DNA from: Liolophura sinensis
Taxonomy: Eukaryota; Mollusca; Polyplacophora; Chitonida; Chitonidae
DNA: 64,000 nucleotides
Reading direction: 5' to 3'
Assembly: GCF_032854445.1 (NCBI RefSeq)
Contig: NC_088304.1
Span: 2,296,001-2,360,000, forward strand
Of the stretch, positions 12,015 to 24,089 are shown piece by piece. Each line of letters opens with the position of its first letter. The first letter of the stretch is position 1. A program made the position numbers and the translations under genes. The notes below the pieces were generated by a model that was not told where the DNA came from, searched no databases, and saw only the letters and a program-made list of their open reading frames with translations.

Positions 12015-14052
12015 ATGGGCACCACTAATAGTCACCTGCCTGCTGGCCTTTTTAGTGGCTATTCAATGGACATTTCTGTGGATTGTGTGCAAAATAAAGG
12101 GACGGAAAGGAAACGGAAACTAAGAAACATCGCTGAGCAGCTTGACCCAAACCAGGTTTGAGATCCAGAGTCCTCTACATTTTCAGAAACTGAGAGTGCG
12201 TATGTTCCAAACTCTGATTCCGACTCTGATTCAAGTAGCTCACCTACCATACACCCACCGCTGTATCCATCACTAAATGTACATGAAGATACAGTGTCAT
12301 CAACATCAGACGTTTTCCAAAGTGTGTTAGACCATGGAAAGAGGGAAGGAGCAGCAAGTGCTCCTGTTGCACCCAATATTTGTGAAGCACTGAAAGAAAC
12401 ACAGCAGACAGTGCTATTGTAGTCGAAAGTTCCATTAATGGAGCAAAACGTGTCTATGACCAGAGATTTTATTGCCTGTATTGTGGAAACCCCAAGCAAA
12501 GTTTCCCCATCATTTGTTGGCAAAGCATGGGGATGAGACCGAGGTGGATAAATATAAAAGTGAGACAGACCGTGAAAGTAAATCCAAACCACTGTGCAGA
12601 CTGCGGAATTTGGGCAACCATCTACATAATTCCAAGGTCATCAAGGACAATTCTGGCACACTGGTTGTTGCATATAGAACAGGTGGTTTATCTGCTTGGG
12701 AAGATTATGTGCCTTGCGAGATTTGTTTAGGATACTATGTTCACTAGGATCTTTAGAAATAACTATCTTGATGTTCTTTACTATCAGTGGACAAAAAGAA
12801 GCAAGGTCGGGTTGTGGCCATAAGCGGAATGTTGTCAACGAGTGCAAGTATTGTGCTGCAAAGTGTTTTTTCAACTTTCAGCTGTGACTCTTTGTCAAGG
12901 ATTGTTAAGAGTGACAGACTTATCACCCAGCTTGGAGAAAAAAATGTTTCTGAAGTTTAGACATGACCGAGAGAATTATTCTACAATGAGAAATACTATG
13001 AGAGAACTAGGCAGGATTCTTAAAAGTTTAAGAGAGGTTGGTACTTTGGATGCTGGTCTCGTCACATTTATTAACCCATTACATTTCCAGGAAGTCGTCC
13101 AATCTGCACGAGAGCTTGCAGGGTTTTCAGTGGAGACTCATTTATTCACAACTTCATTATTAGATTTGAAGCTTGGACACTCCTTCAAGAAGTGTGCGAA
13201 AATTCTTAAAGGAAATGCCCCACAAAGTGGAGATGAAACATTGGAAAAGAATTCAACTGCCGTCTATGACTTGTGTAAAATAAATTGGTGTGATGAAATA
13301 TCAAGACATGGCTCTCATAACGCTACAGGACAACAAACGCAACAAAGTAAAATTAGTCCCTCTAAGAAGTGACCGCCAGAAACTGTCCAATCACTTGAAG
13401 GATGTTGGATCAGAAGCATATGTGGCACTGCCAATCAACAACGCTAATAAAGAGGCCTGGAGTCATCTCTGTGGGATTACACTTACGCAGGTGATGTTCT
13501 TCAACCAGACGTAGACAGGGAGAAGTGTCCAAAATGACTCTGAGTAATTTCCAACGTACACAAAGCACTGGGCAGTCAGACATTTCACAATCGCTGTCTC
13601 CACTGGAGCAGAAACTATTGTCCAGGATAGAGACGGTAGGCAAGAGGGAAAGAACTGTTCCTGTCATTCTTACCAATGATGTTAAGGAGAGAATAAATCC
13701 ACTGATACAGACAATAATCAGAGTCAATTATTCTTTTCTGGGCCATATCCGAGGATCTTGAGACACTACAGTGGAGAACGTGGACCTGTGCACCCTAAGC
13801 TACTCAGATCCACGAAGTTTAAAAAACAAGTAGCAACTCTATCACAGGTCCTCAGCCTGAAAGAGAATGAGGTAGACATCCATGCAAACTTTCTAGACCA
13901 TAGCATACGTGTCCACCGAGAATTCTATTGACTTCCCGATAGTAGCCTGCCGATAACGAAGGTTTCAAAACTGCTTTTCTCTCTGGAAAATGGTCACTTT
14001 TATGAACAGCGAGGGAAAAGCTTGGATCAGACCAATGTGAACCCAAATGAAG
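12015..14052 (+). pseudogene. Decayed zinc-finger / tyrosine-recombinase-like (Crypton-like) gene
   Basis: Successive plus-strand frames carry pieces of one protein. These are: an acidic Ser-rich N-terminus (one TGA at 12159); a CLYC...PHHLLAKH zinc-finger-like segment; a second Cys pair in PCEICLGYY near 12712; a helical region around KQGRVVAISGMLSTSAS (12790s) continuing through MRNTMRELGRILKSLRE; and a C-terminal block FLDHSIRVHREFY followed by LPITKVSKLLFSLE. The C-terminal block resembles box II of tyrosine recombinases (LGHxx...Y), with G changed to D. At least five frameshifts or stops make the locus a pseudogene unless assembly errors are involved. The last exon ends in a clean donor (gaag|gtaagt) at 14053. 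The recombinase assignment rests on motif resemblance only; it could be another host gene family with similar architecture. Confidence 0.55.
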
Positions 14053-14109
14053 GTAAGTTTTCATTCATATCTTTTCTGTTTCCTGTTATATTCAAATATT
14101 CTAGGGGTT

Positions 14110-14260
14110 TCCATGAACATGAGTCAATGGCAGGAGTCACTTAATAATGTGGTCACTGTGAGTTCACGACCAGGCCATACTGGCTTCCTCTGTAGTCTTG
14201 CATGGAGCCATAGATTTCCTCCCACCACAGTGTTTACTGCCATTGTATACATGTACACTC
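14110..14260 (+). mobile_element. Highly diverged SINE remnant
   Basis: Weak but ordered similarity to the SINE body: aggagtcact, actgtgagttca, atactggcttcctct, then tttcctcccaccac and gccattgta. The tail is lost. Confidence 0.6.
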
Positions 14261-14694
14261 CAGATGAAATATATGTTTTATATTGTGTGACAACCAGTTC
14301 AATGAATAAAAGATTTCGGTGTTTATCTTAATCTGAACTTATGGGGAAAAGATAAAAGACATCATTTGACTGATGAAGACTTTGACTCACTGCAGTATGA
14401 ATTCACCTTTATTCTCTATATGGTATAAAGTTCATTTTCTTCTAACTTTTTTCACAATTTGTTCAAGTTCATAGTGTCGTATTGAGGCAACACGTTTCAC
14501 AAGGAAGTTCATAAGCGAGAATAGTCCATCTTTGATTCACATAGGCATATATTTGTCAGAGCTTTGTAATGTACTTACTCTAACCTGTGGATTGTTTGTG
14601 CAGCGCCAGTATGATGGCATTTAGGTACAACTGTTTTAATGAGTGCTTTATTATCTCTTAGTTGCAGTGGAAGGAACACCAGGTAACAAAAGGA

Positions 14695-15665
14695 ATAGAT
14701 GTGTGTGTGTCTTGTGGGTTTGAGGGTGAATGTGCGTGTGCGTATGTGTAGATGTGTGTGTATGTGGTGGTACGGAGATTGCTCTGGGATGAGGGTGAAT
14801 GTGCACGTGCGTATGTATAGGTGTGTGTGTATGTGATGGTACGGAGACTTCCTTGGGATGAGGGTGCATGTGCGCGTGCGTTTGTGTATGTGTGTGTGTA
14901 TGTGGTGCTACGGAGATTGCTATTCGATGAGGGTGCATGTACATTTTTGTATGTGTAGATGTGTGTGTGTGTTGTGGTACAGAGATTGCTGTAAGATGAG
15001 GGTGAATGTGCACGTACATATGTGTAGATATATGTGTATTTGGAGGAACAAAGATTATGTGGTGGTGCGAAGATTGCTCTGGGATGAGGGTGAAAGTTCG
15101 CTTACGTATGTGTAGGTGTGTGTGTATGTGGTGGTACGGAGATTGCTGTGGGATGAGGGTGCATGTACATTTTGGTAGGTGTAGATGTGTGTATGTGTGT
15201 TGTGGTGCGGAGATTGCTGTGGGATGAGGGTGATTGTGCGCGTGCGTATGTGCAGATATGTGTGTATTTGGTGGAACAAAGATTGCTGTGGAATGAGGGT
15301 GAATGTGGGCGTGTGTTTGTGTAGGCGTGTGTGTATGTGATGGTATGGAGATTGCTGTGGGATGAGGGTGAATGTTCGCTTACGTATGTGTAGGTGTGTG
15401 TATGTGGTGGTACGGAGATTGCTATGGGATGAGGGTGCATGTACACTTTCGTATGTGTAGATGCGTGTATGTGGTGGTACGGAGATTGTTGTGAGATGAG
15501 GGTGCATGTGCGCGTGCGTATTTGTAGGTGTGTGTGTGTTTGTGGTAGGGAGAATGCACTAGGATGAGGGTGAATGTACACGTGCGCATGTGTAGGAGTG
15601 TGTGTGTGTGGTGGTACGGAGATTGGTGTGGGATGAGGTCGAATGTTCGCCTGTGTGTGTTTGCA
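14695..15665. repeat. ~70-bp minisatellite, about 13 copies
   Basis: Each unit carries gtggtacggagattgctgtg, ggatgagggtgaatgtgc and a GT-rich run. The minus-strand Thr/His/Pro-rich ORFs are low-complexity shadows. Confidence 0.93.
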
Positions 15666-15794
15666 AGTTTGATTTAAGTCTCCAAAAACCCCCAAAACCT
15701 TTTATCCTTAATGTTCAGTTTTAGAAGTGGCACATGATGTCCTCACATTTCCAAATATCCCCTCATGATGCATTTTTTTGAGACAAATTTGTTT

Positions 15795-16156
15795 GCACAC
15801 ATCATCTCTAGGACAAGGGGCACAGCCAGTTACAACACGCTAATCTGAAATCAAATATGCAAAAATAATTGGTTTTCATAATCATATATTTATTACAATG
15901 GGAATTGCCTCAGTAAAAAAATGAAAATAGCGCAATCTGTTTTGTCGTCTGACAAAACAAAATGCATGAAACATCACACTCCAAATTATTTACAGACATG
16001 TCCGTACATTAATTACAGTTTATATTTTTCGGCTTGAAAAAATACACTTCACTAGCCAACTGTACCACCGTGGGACGATTTTTACCTGGTTGCGAAGGGT
16101 CTTCTGCTGCATTACGGGTGGTTTCCGAGGGTTACAATACTGAAATATAGCAATAT
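15795..16156 (+). repeat. 362-bp direct repeat, left copy
   Basis: Nearly identical to 17181-17547, starting at gcacac and ending at ctgaaatatagcaatat. No ORF or LTR hallmarks (no TG...CA ends, no adjacent primer-binding site seen). Confidence 0.93.
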
Positions 16157-16454
16157 TTTGTTCAGTCGCCATTGAAACTGTGAATAGGGGTCACGTTATT
16201 GGTGGGATAATGATATTCCATAGCTACTAGTTTCATCGAAGCAACTGATATTTTTCTTACCAAAATTTGTCTGAGTTGCTACCTACTAGAAGTAATACGC
16301 AAATCTATCGCATACCTCTTTGGAAATGAGCAATGATCGCCCTTTACTTATTTTGTTTTGACGCGGTTACCTTGAATACGCCAACACCTCTGCTTTTGTC
16401 CGCCTAGACAAGAAGTCAAGGGCATGCCGGTTGTCATGCCTACAAACTAGACTA

Positions 16455-16580
16455 AGTTATGCCCCTTAGCTCAGCGCAATAATGAGTGTGTTCGTACACT
16501 AAAATGCGAAAAGGTCGTTGGTTTCCCGCTGGCTCTGACTGGTGTCACCAATGAAATAAATAAAATAAGTAAATAAACAA
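16455..16580 (+). mobile_element. Probable SINE head and tail remnant
   Basis: Has ccccttagctcagcgcaataatgag, ggtttcccgctggctctg and an aataaataaaataagtaaat tail, in SINE order but with most of the body missing. Confidence 0.45.
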
Positions 16581-17180
16581 GGCGAAGAAGAAGACTTCTG
16601 ACAAATGTGCTTAACGATGCGATTTATTGTAGTGACTCGTCCAAATGGACGTAGAATGATGTGGAAAAGCCTATTCCCAGTGACCCCAGTGACAAAATTT
16701 GATAATCCTGGCAGTGATGCAAAGTGAACGTACAGACTGGCGTACGCGCTGTAAGGAGCATGTCTTATGATAAGTTCTTTTATACCGTGATCATGTCACC
16801 TCAAGTATGCCTCAGGCATTCAAGATTGAAACTCTGATTGGTTACATTGGCTCATGCGCTGAGGCACTTCATTGGTCGAAATGTGGTACACTTATTTCAA
16901 TGAACTCGAATTATGCAGGTGACTGTTCTGTGATGTTAGCACCTATAGCTGATGTCGTGAACACAACCTTCACATTTTTGGCTGCTTTGAGCTTTCATTG
17001 AAAGCGCATATTTATTATATTTGGAAACTTATCTAATATACATCAATCCGTAAAGTATAAACACAGAAGACCTGTTTCTTGTGTGCTTAATTATTTTCTT
17101 CGTAACTCGTGCTAAGTGCTAAAAAACGGGAAGTTGTAGGAAACGAACCACGATCTAATGTGCGAACTCGGTTGTGAGGC

Positions 17181-17547
17181 GCACACTTCATCTCTAGGAC
17201 AAGGGGCACAGCCAGTTACAACACGCTAATCTGAAATCAAATATGCAAAACTAGCTTTGGTTTTCGTAATCATATATCTATTACAATGGGAATTGCCTCA
17301 GTAAAAAAAAATGAAAATAGCGGAATCTGTTTTTGTCGTCTGACAAAACAAAAGGCATGAATCATAACACTCCAGATTATTTACAGACATGTCCGTACAT
17401 TAATTACAGTTTATATTTTTCGGCTTGAAAAAATACACTTCACTAGCCAACTGTACCACCGTGGGACGATTTTTACCTTGTTGCGAAAGGTCTTCTGCTG
17501 CATTACGGGTGGTTTCCGAAGGTTACAATACTGAAATATAGCAATAT
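17181..17547 (+). repeat. 362-bp direct repeat, right copy
   Basis: Second copy of the 15795-16156 block, with scattered substitutions and small indels. The ~1-kb spacer is unrelated. Confidence 0.93.
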
Positions 17548-18899
17548 GGTGTTGTCTTAAAGATCATGTAACGAGGATTTCCCGGTCATGCGCACTCAAA
17601 AATCACATACTGTGCGAATTTGCGTTTCATGCGTTTTGCGTTTCATGTGCTCATGAGAATACCAGTCTAAGTTCCACTTCACAGCAAAGGGCGATAAAAC
17701 TGAAACTGCGTCATTCACACCTTAGATGTAGATCTGGTGAATACTTGATTGTCCCACGTTTCGGCCGTTCGTCTGTATGCAGTGCCCTAGGTATGTCTGT
17801 ATTGATTTCTTGTGAAGGCAGCTCCTCCTACAGTTTTTATCGGATTTTTTACCAATCTTGTTACAGCAATTATCTTCAGATTTATGACTGGTTCAAGATA
17901 TAATTCGGATTTAGGTGGAGGAAGTGGCTGTTAACGCATCTTCTCCCACATTTCTTCTAGGATACTTGTGGGCGTTGTTGGAGTTGCCATGTCTTTCTGT
18001 CTCGGGAATGGCGTTCTATTGAGATAACTTAGTATGTCAACACACACACACACACACACACACATAAAACGCATTTTTAATGCTTCAAACTCCATTTTTT
18101 TTTTGGTAAAATTCATTCACATAACACTTGTAACTGTTTTGGTTAATAGAACTCTCGGGAATACTCCTTGGCAAACAGAGGAATCCATGACATGTGACAA
18201 AGTCTCCGATATAAAACCGGCAACCTGGTGATTCGCCCAACAAACGTCATTATACATGTATCAAGGACTAGAAAACGTGTTAAAATGTGAATTATTTATA
18301 GACAAGAAACACATGGTTAGTCGTTAGCTTTTCATCTTCATAAATCCAATTCGCGCAAAGAACCATAGTACCGTGAACTAAGAGAAAAACCCTCACAACA
18401 TAGTACTTTCGAAAAAATAAATCGATGATCGATAAACATATAATCGATCCACATGTTTATGGACATGTTCCTATACAATTTTGCTGTAACGTGACTGATT
18501 GGTTGATAGATTAATTCATTGATTGATTAAGTCATGGATGGGTTGATTAATTGATTGCGATTTAACGTCGTTATTATGGTCACATCACTGTGGTTGGACT
18601 CACTGCCGATCTGTTTATAGTAGTGCAGCACAAAAACATAACTATATAGTGGCTCATATAAACTGTGGAAACGACCATACATTTATGACAAAAGCAACAA
18701 ATCGGAGTACATAAATGTCAAATTCGTTGTCAACGATTTTGATGTAATTTGCATCTCGATCATTGCGACTACAAAATACTCTTACATCAACTTTTGGAAC
18801 ATAGAAGAAATGCATGCAAAATGTATGGACGGAGATTGTGAACCACCCATCCTCTGCTATTCTGGACATTACACGTTAAACCTCCCTTCCTGATCCACA
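17548..18899. other. No recognised gene; contains a (CA)n tract
   Basis: A (CA)n run lies at 18038-18064. Otherwise AT-rich sequence without recognisable coding capacity. Confidence 0.5.
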
Positions 18900-18934
18900 T
18901 ATCTCGTATCCTCTTCCTTTTCGTTTTCAGATAA

Positions 18935-19580
18935 ATATTTATCCTGAGCCTTTCATCCTGGGCCAATCATCCTGAGCCATCCACCCTTTATCCTCTCTTC
19001 CTTTCTGATTCTTCCATCTTGACACTTCTATCCTTCATCTCCTCTTCCTCTCTAAACCTTCCATCCTACATACCCTCCTCCTTTCTAAACCTTCCAACCT
19101 AATCCTTTCATCCTGAATTGTATGTCCAGTGGCCGATTTCACAAAGCCGTTTGTAACTTAAGTCAAAACTTGAAACTTTGTCACAATTCTCAGTTTTTTG
19201 TACTGGAAGTTGAAATTAAGACACTTTTGTCCTAACGTAACACTGTTAAGGTGAACAAAATTTTAATTTCTAAAGCCAAAAAATAAGCTTTAAGACAGCA
19301 TTTCAAATTTTGACTTAAGTCAGTAATGGCTTTGTGGATTTGGCCCCTGAACGTTTATTTCTGAGCCCTTCATTCTGGACCTGCCATCCCTCTTCCTGTC
19401 TCCCTTTCTAAAACTTCCAAACTGATCCTTTTATCCTAAATTATATGTCCTGAGCCGTATTTTCTGAGCCCTTCATTCTGGACCTGCCATCCCTCTTCCT
19501 GTCTTCCTTTCTAAAACTTCCAAACTGATCCTTTTATCCTAAATTATTTGTCCTGAACCCTTCATTTTGAACCTTTAATA
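18935..19580. repeat. Degenerate tandem repeats interrupted by a MITE
   Basis: Pyrimidine-rich units (ccttcattctggacctgcc, aaaacttccaaactgatcc, ttttatcctaaattat) repeat. The clearest pair is at ~19370 and ~19480. The 19138-19348 element sits within the array. Confidence 0.75.
19138..19348. mobile_element. Foldback MITE (~210 bp)
   Basis: The left end (ggccgatttcacaaagccgt then cttaagtcaaaacttgaaa) is the inverse of the right end (ttgacttaagtcagtaatgg then ctttgtggatttggcc). It is non-coding. The neighbouring tandem unit near 19440 (tatatgtcctgagccg) shows what the uninterrupted site looks like. Confidence 0.8.
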
Positions 19581-20149
19581 GCGATCAGGTATTCAGTTTC
19601 TATGTACTGTGTGACGCACAAACAAGACAAAGCCTATTTTGACTTCACTCCAGACATCGGGGGCAGTTTTTCTGGCTTTAGAGTTTCAAGAAATTCTAAG
19701 TGCCATATGTCATCTTTGGGCGGAAGAGCAAACGTGAGGTTTCTTGAAAATCCGAACCTTTGTAAAATGGTGGTAACTGTTGTGCTCGCGGCCTTGTGAA
19801 CCTTTACAAAGTCCACTCTTCTCCTCTCTGTGCACATGAGATCTTGTCGGGACCAGTTTGCTCTCCATTGTAAAAGTAACGCGGATAGGAAGTGCTGACG
19901 GTGTAATTTTGTGAGGAGAAAAACAGGAGCAACACCAGGGTACTTAAAGCCGCCAACACAAAGGAATAAGTAGCCGAACGACTGAAGAGACTTAACTTAG
20001 CTAATCAATATGCATCTGTAGACAATAATATGCCGGGGAATTCTACGGACGACATACACTGTTATATTTGATGTACTGTTTTGTGCAACGCATGGCATGA
20101 AAATGTATGCTTATTTAAATATAGACCCACGCCACAATTTTCCGATTTA

Positions 20150-20345
20150 AGATTTATTTATTTATTTGATTGGTGTTTTACTCCGTGCTTAAGAATATTT
20201 CACTTACACGACGACAGCCAGCATTATGGTGGGAGGAAACCGGGCAGAACTCGGGAGAAAACCACGACCATCAGCTGGTTGATGCAAGATCTTCCCAAGT
20301 ATGGCTGGAAAGGAAACCATCATGAGTTGCACTCTAGTTTAATGC
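20150..20345 (-). mobile_element. SINE copy (head eroded)
   Basis: In reverse: a tttatttatttgattggtgt tail, ccgtgcttaagaatatttca, cagccagcattatggtggga, aaccgggcagaactcggg, then the region corresponding to the gggaag..tcaactc body. Confidence 0.88.
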
Positions 20346-20357
20346 GACATAAATGAT

Positions 20358-20560
20358 GAGAGCCTCCTTGGTCATCTCAATGGATGTTAAATATGTTATT
20401 CATATTGCAGGTAATCTTTGTTCTCTTTGTAATCTTTCACAAACAGGTAAACGAATTTTCCCCTTGCTAGGCCTGGTTTTTCCCCGCCATAATGATGGCC
20501 GCTGTGAAATAAGTGAAATATTCTTGAATACCGAATAAAAATCTAATCAAATGCATAAAT
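20358..20560 (+). mobile_element. SINE copy, diverged
   Basis: A weak head-like gagcctccttggtcatctca, then ccccgccataatgatggccg, aataagtgaaatattcttga and a short A/T tail. It lies tail-to-head against the minus-strand SINE at 20150-20345. Confidence 0.6.
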
Positions 20561-21122
20561 ACACATATTAAAACAGAGCAATCAATAGGTCTGTCTTTCA
20601 CAAAGATCAACAGACATAACAACTACGAATACATATTTTCACATCTTACGTAGACATAGCTCAGATATGGATGTTGCCACTGACATAAGACCAGGCCAGA
20701 GATGGGTACAGCCTGGACGACACAAAAAGTCTGTGAGCTTTTGTTGTTGTTTATTAGTTTCTGGAATCATGGTCAAGTCTTTATCTGAATAAAATTAATG
20801 CACATTTTCAAATTTAGTAGACGATGCTACACGCAATTATGCACAGGATTAGACCAATCGACCAAAAAGGATGAAGGTAACTGCAAATATACATTTGACC
20901 CGAAACTGATTCAGTAGTTGATTTTATCTTGATCTGTATAGGGATGTGGTGCTTTATCCTGCTGCCAAGTATTGTCTACAGCAGAAAAGCTTTAAATAAC
21001 CAGTAAAGATCATAAGGTTTCTGTTGAAATACACATGAACATGAGTTTTACATCACGACAATGTTTATCCTACACATGTATAGAGAAATAATTTCTGTAA
21101 AGCTCAGAAAGGCTGTATTCCT
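20561..21122. other. Intergenic, nothing recognised
   Basis: AT-rich sequence with no recognised ORF or repeat. Confidence 0.4.
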
Positions 21123-21399
21123 GCACTCAAAAAATATAACCTGCATTCAAAAAATTAACCTGTTAAATTTAACAAAAAGAGTGTTTTCTGGGTGATGCTA
21201 GAATGTATTCTGTTATTACAGCACAGTATTCTGTCACATTCAACATAATATCCTGTTAATCTAACAGAATTTTTATGTTGAATTTATAGAATATGTGTGT
21301 TACACATAATAGAATAATCTACTGCAATAGGATAATACATTCTACCATCACTCAGACAACAAACTTTCTGTTAAAATTAACAGATTTTTTTGAGTGTAC
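21123..21399. mobile_element. Palindromic MITE family M, copy 1
   Basis: The ends are cactcaaaaaa and ttttttgagtgta. Internal inverted pairs include atgctagaatgtattctg against a matching cattcta..atc, and ctgttaaatttaac against gttaaaattaacag. The first few bases of the left end are duplicated. Three more copies lie at 35.2, 42.5 and 49.2 kb. Confidence 0.85.
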
Positions 21400-21611
21400 A
21401 TTGGGATGTAAACGGTGCAGTAAATTAAATTCTCTGGACTAATGCGTTATAAGTGACCTATCAAACTACACAGCATGCTCATGTAAACATTCACAAAATT
21501 ACATGTAAAATCACTTTACTGAACAAATCCCGAAATCACAGCAATTTGGCACTACTGAGGGCTGAGCCTAGAGTGTGGGCTGCTTAAAGAGAACGAGCTA
21601 GAGCTGTACCC

Positions 21612-22400
21612 GCATTGCTTTCCACAGAGTACACCATCGCATTACTTTCTGGGGAAACAGAGTACTTCATCGCATTACTTTCTGGGGAAACAGGGTACAC
21701 CGTCGCATTACTTTCTGCGAAAACAGAGTACACCGTCGCATTACTTTCTGTGAAAACAGAGTACACCGTCGCACTACTTTCTGGGGAAACAGAGTACAGC
21801 GATGCATTACTTTCTGGTGGAAACAGAGGACACCGTCACATTACTTTCTGGGGGAAACAGAGTACACCGTCGCATTACTTTCTGGGGAAACAGAGTACAC
21901 CGTCGCATTCCTCTCTGGGGATACAGAGTACACCGTCGCATTACTTTCTGGGGAAACAGAGTACTCTGTTGCATTACTTTTTGGGGAAACAGAGTACACC
22001 GTCGCATTACTTTCTGGGGATACAGAGTACACCGTCGCATTACTTTCTGGGGAAACAGAGTACACCGTTGCATTACTCTCTGGGGATACAGAGTACACCG
22101 TCGCATTACTTTCTGGGGAAACAGAGGACACCGTCGCATTACTCTCTGGGGATACAGAGTACACCGTCGCATTACTTTCTGGGGCAACAGAGTACACCGT
22201 CGCATTCCTTTCTGGGGAAACAGAGTACACTGTTGCATTACTTTCTGGGGAAACAGAGTACACCGTCGCATTACTTTCTGGGGATACAGAGTACACCGTC
22301 GCATTACTTTCTGGGGAAACAGAGTACACCGTCGCATTACTTTCTGCAAAACCCGAGTACACCGTCGCCTTACTTTCTGAGGAAACAGAGTACACCGTTA
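21612..22400. repeat. 33-bp (11-codon) minisatellite, about 24 copies
   Basis: Each unit contains ggggaaacagagtacaccgt and cgcattactttct. A 33-bp period preserves frame, so several frames on both strands stay open for 180-270 codons. Base changes between units are not concentrated at third positions of any one frame as far as I can judge by eye, so no gene is called. Confidence 0.95.
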
Positions 22401-24089
22401 AGTCCAAAATGTACATACTAATACTCACAGCTTGATAAAAATTCTATCCAACTCTGTAAGATCCGTTTATATTCGAAAATTTCCGGACGCTACCACGAGG
22501 GAAGTCATCGAGTCAAAATATGACTGATGGACCGAGAAGATAGGAATGAGCTAATCTACGATATCAAAGGCATAACATATGGTGTTCGGGGATAGAAGCA
22601 GAGTTTGACTTACTGCAGGCTGTTTTAAATGAGTGGTAAGGGTGATTCGGTTAAAAAAGTAGACTCAGAGAGATGAGAGATGGTAGCGGGATAACAAGAC
22701 AAAGATGTAGAGAATTTACAAAACTGTTAAACCCTTTCGCTATCAGTAGAAATGTTTTCGGTGTTGTAAAGAATCCGAGGAATCGATGGCCTACCCTATT
22801 ACGATCCAACCTGGATGAATAAATTAGACGTACCGGTAAGTCAGCGTAAGTCCTCATTGTGGACCAGTGACGTCGAATAAATTGCAATTAATTCTTTTTG
22901 ACTACAGATTGCCTTCATTTCATTCATTCCACTCTGTTAATTTATGTTTAACACAACATGATTTCAACCAACACACAGCTGAACTTAGAAATCAAACTTT
23001 GTTTGTGAACATGAATGAAAGTTAAACAAAATGTATGTGATATAGCTTATATGTGTATCAATAAACATATGTTTACGTGTGATTTTGCTGTTTTTTTTTT
23101 GAGGGGGAGGGGGGGTGGATGGTGGTTTGAGCAGCAATGTTTTGGTGTTTACTATACTTGTGTGAGAAATATCATGGGTGTTATTGTAGGCTTAATTAAA
23201 ATACTCCGAAGTGTCATGCAGAGACCTGGAAGAAGAACTCATGCAGTCTTACCGTCCTGCAGTGGCATCGAGAACGTCGAGACGGAGTTCTAACAAAGTA
23301 AGCCAAAAACTAAACAAAATGTGGATTTTACTAAGAATACAGAGCATAAGTTTGATGGAGCGGTCCTAGTCCGTCAGTGCGATCTCGCCTACCGCCAGGT
23401 TAAAGCATGGCGATGTGGTAGAGCTGGACTGTAAATAGCTCTAGAATTGTGCTTAGCTAGTATTTGTTCACCTACAGGAAGGCCAATACACGGAGAGTGC
23501 GCCTTCGCTTCCAAGTAAATAGAGGGAAATATACTCAAGCTTTACCACGATAACCCTGCGCACCTCTGTATGTCCCCTACACAACCCAGTAAAGGGTTTG
23601 TCACACGCTTTGGGAGGCATTACTCAGTGTCTCGGAGCTCGATACGAGCGGTAAAGAATTTTAGTCTGAGTTGTACTGCACCTCGTGTTACAGATTTCAC
23701 ACATGCCTAGCAAGGCTATTCAGTGACTGGCTAATTAATAAACTCCACACAAGCGTAAGATTAGTTTGTAATAGCGTTTCCCCATCCAAGTCGAATGATG
23801 CACGGCAATAACGAAACGTTGAATAAATTGTTTTCCCAAGTAAACTGCCAACTGAGGCTGCTTTACATAAATGTCCAGTACTCAAGAGAACTAAGCCTTT
23901 ACATAGCTATTGTGAAGAACACTGATGGTACAAGGATACACGCGTGGACAGTAAAGAGGGGGAATGTTAACACAATGAGTCCACAGAAAATGCTGGGCTT
24001 TGACCCTTAACAAATTACGCATGTTCAAGCAACGGCAGATAACATTTCAAGACATGCTTGGGTACACCGTTAAGTACACATTTGAAGTG
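22401..24089. other. Intergenic, nothing recognised
   Basis: Mixed composition, with a G-rich run near 23099-23118. No domain-bearing ORF. It ends at the 3' end of the minus-strand retrotransposon. Confidence 0.4.

Noticed and set aside
12059-12592. 177-codon minus-strand ORF
   Set aside because: It is antisense to the acidic/Ser-rich part of the zinc-finger/recombinase-like pseudogene, whose plus-strand frames carry the recognisable motifs.
15795-17547. LTR retrotransposon
   Set aside because: Direct repeats lack TG...CA ends, primer-binding site, polypurine tract and gag-pol frames between them.
21802-22428. Overlapping ORFs of 180-195 codons on both strands
   Set aside because: Shadows of the 33-bp array.
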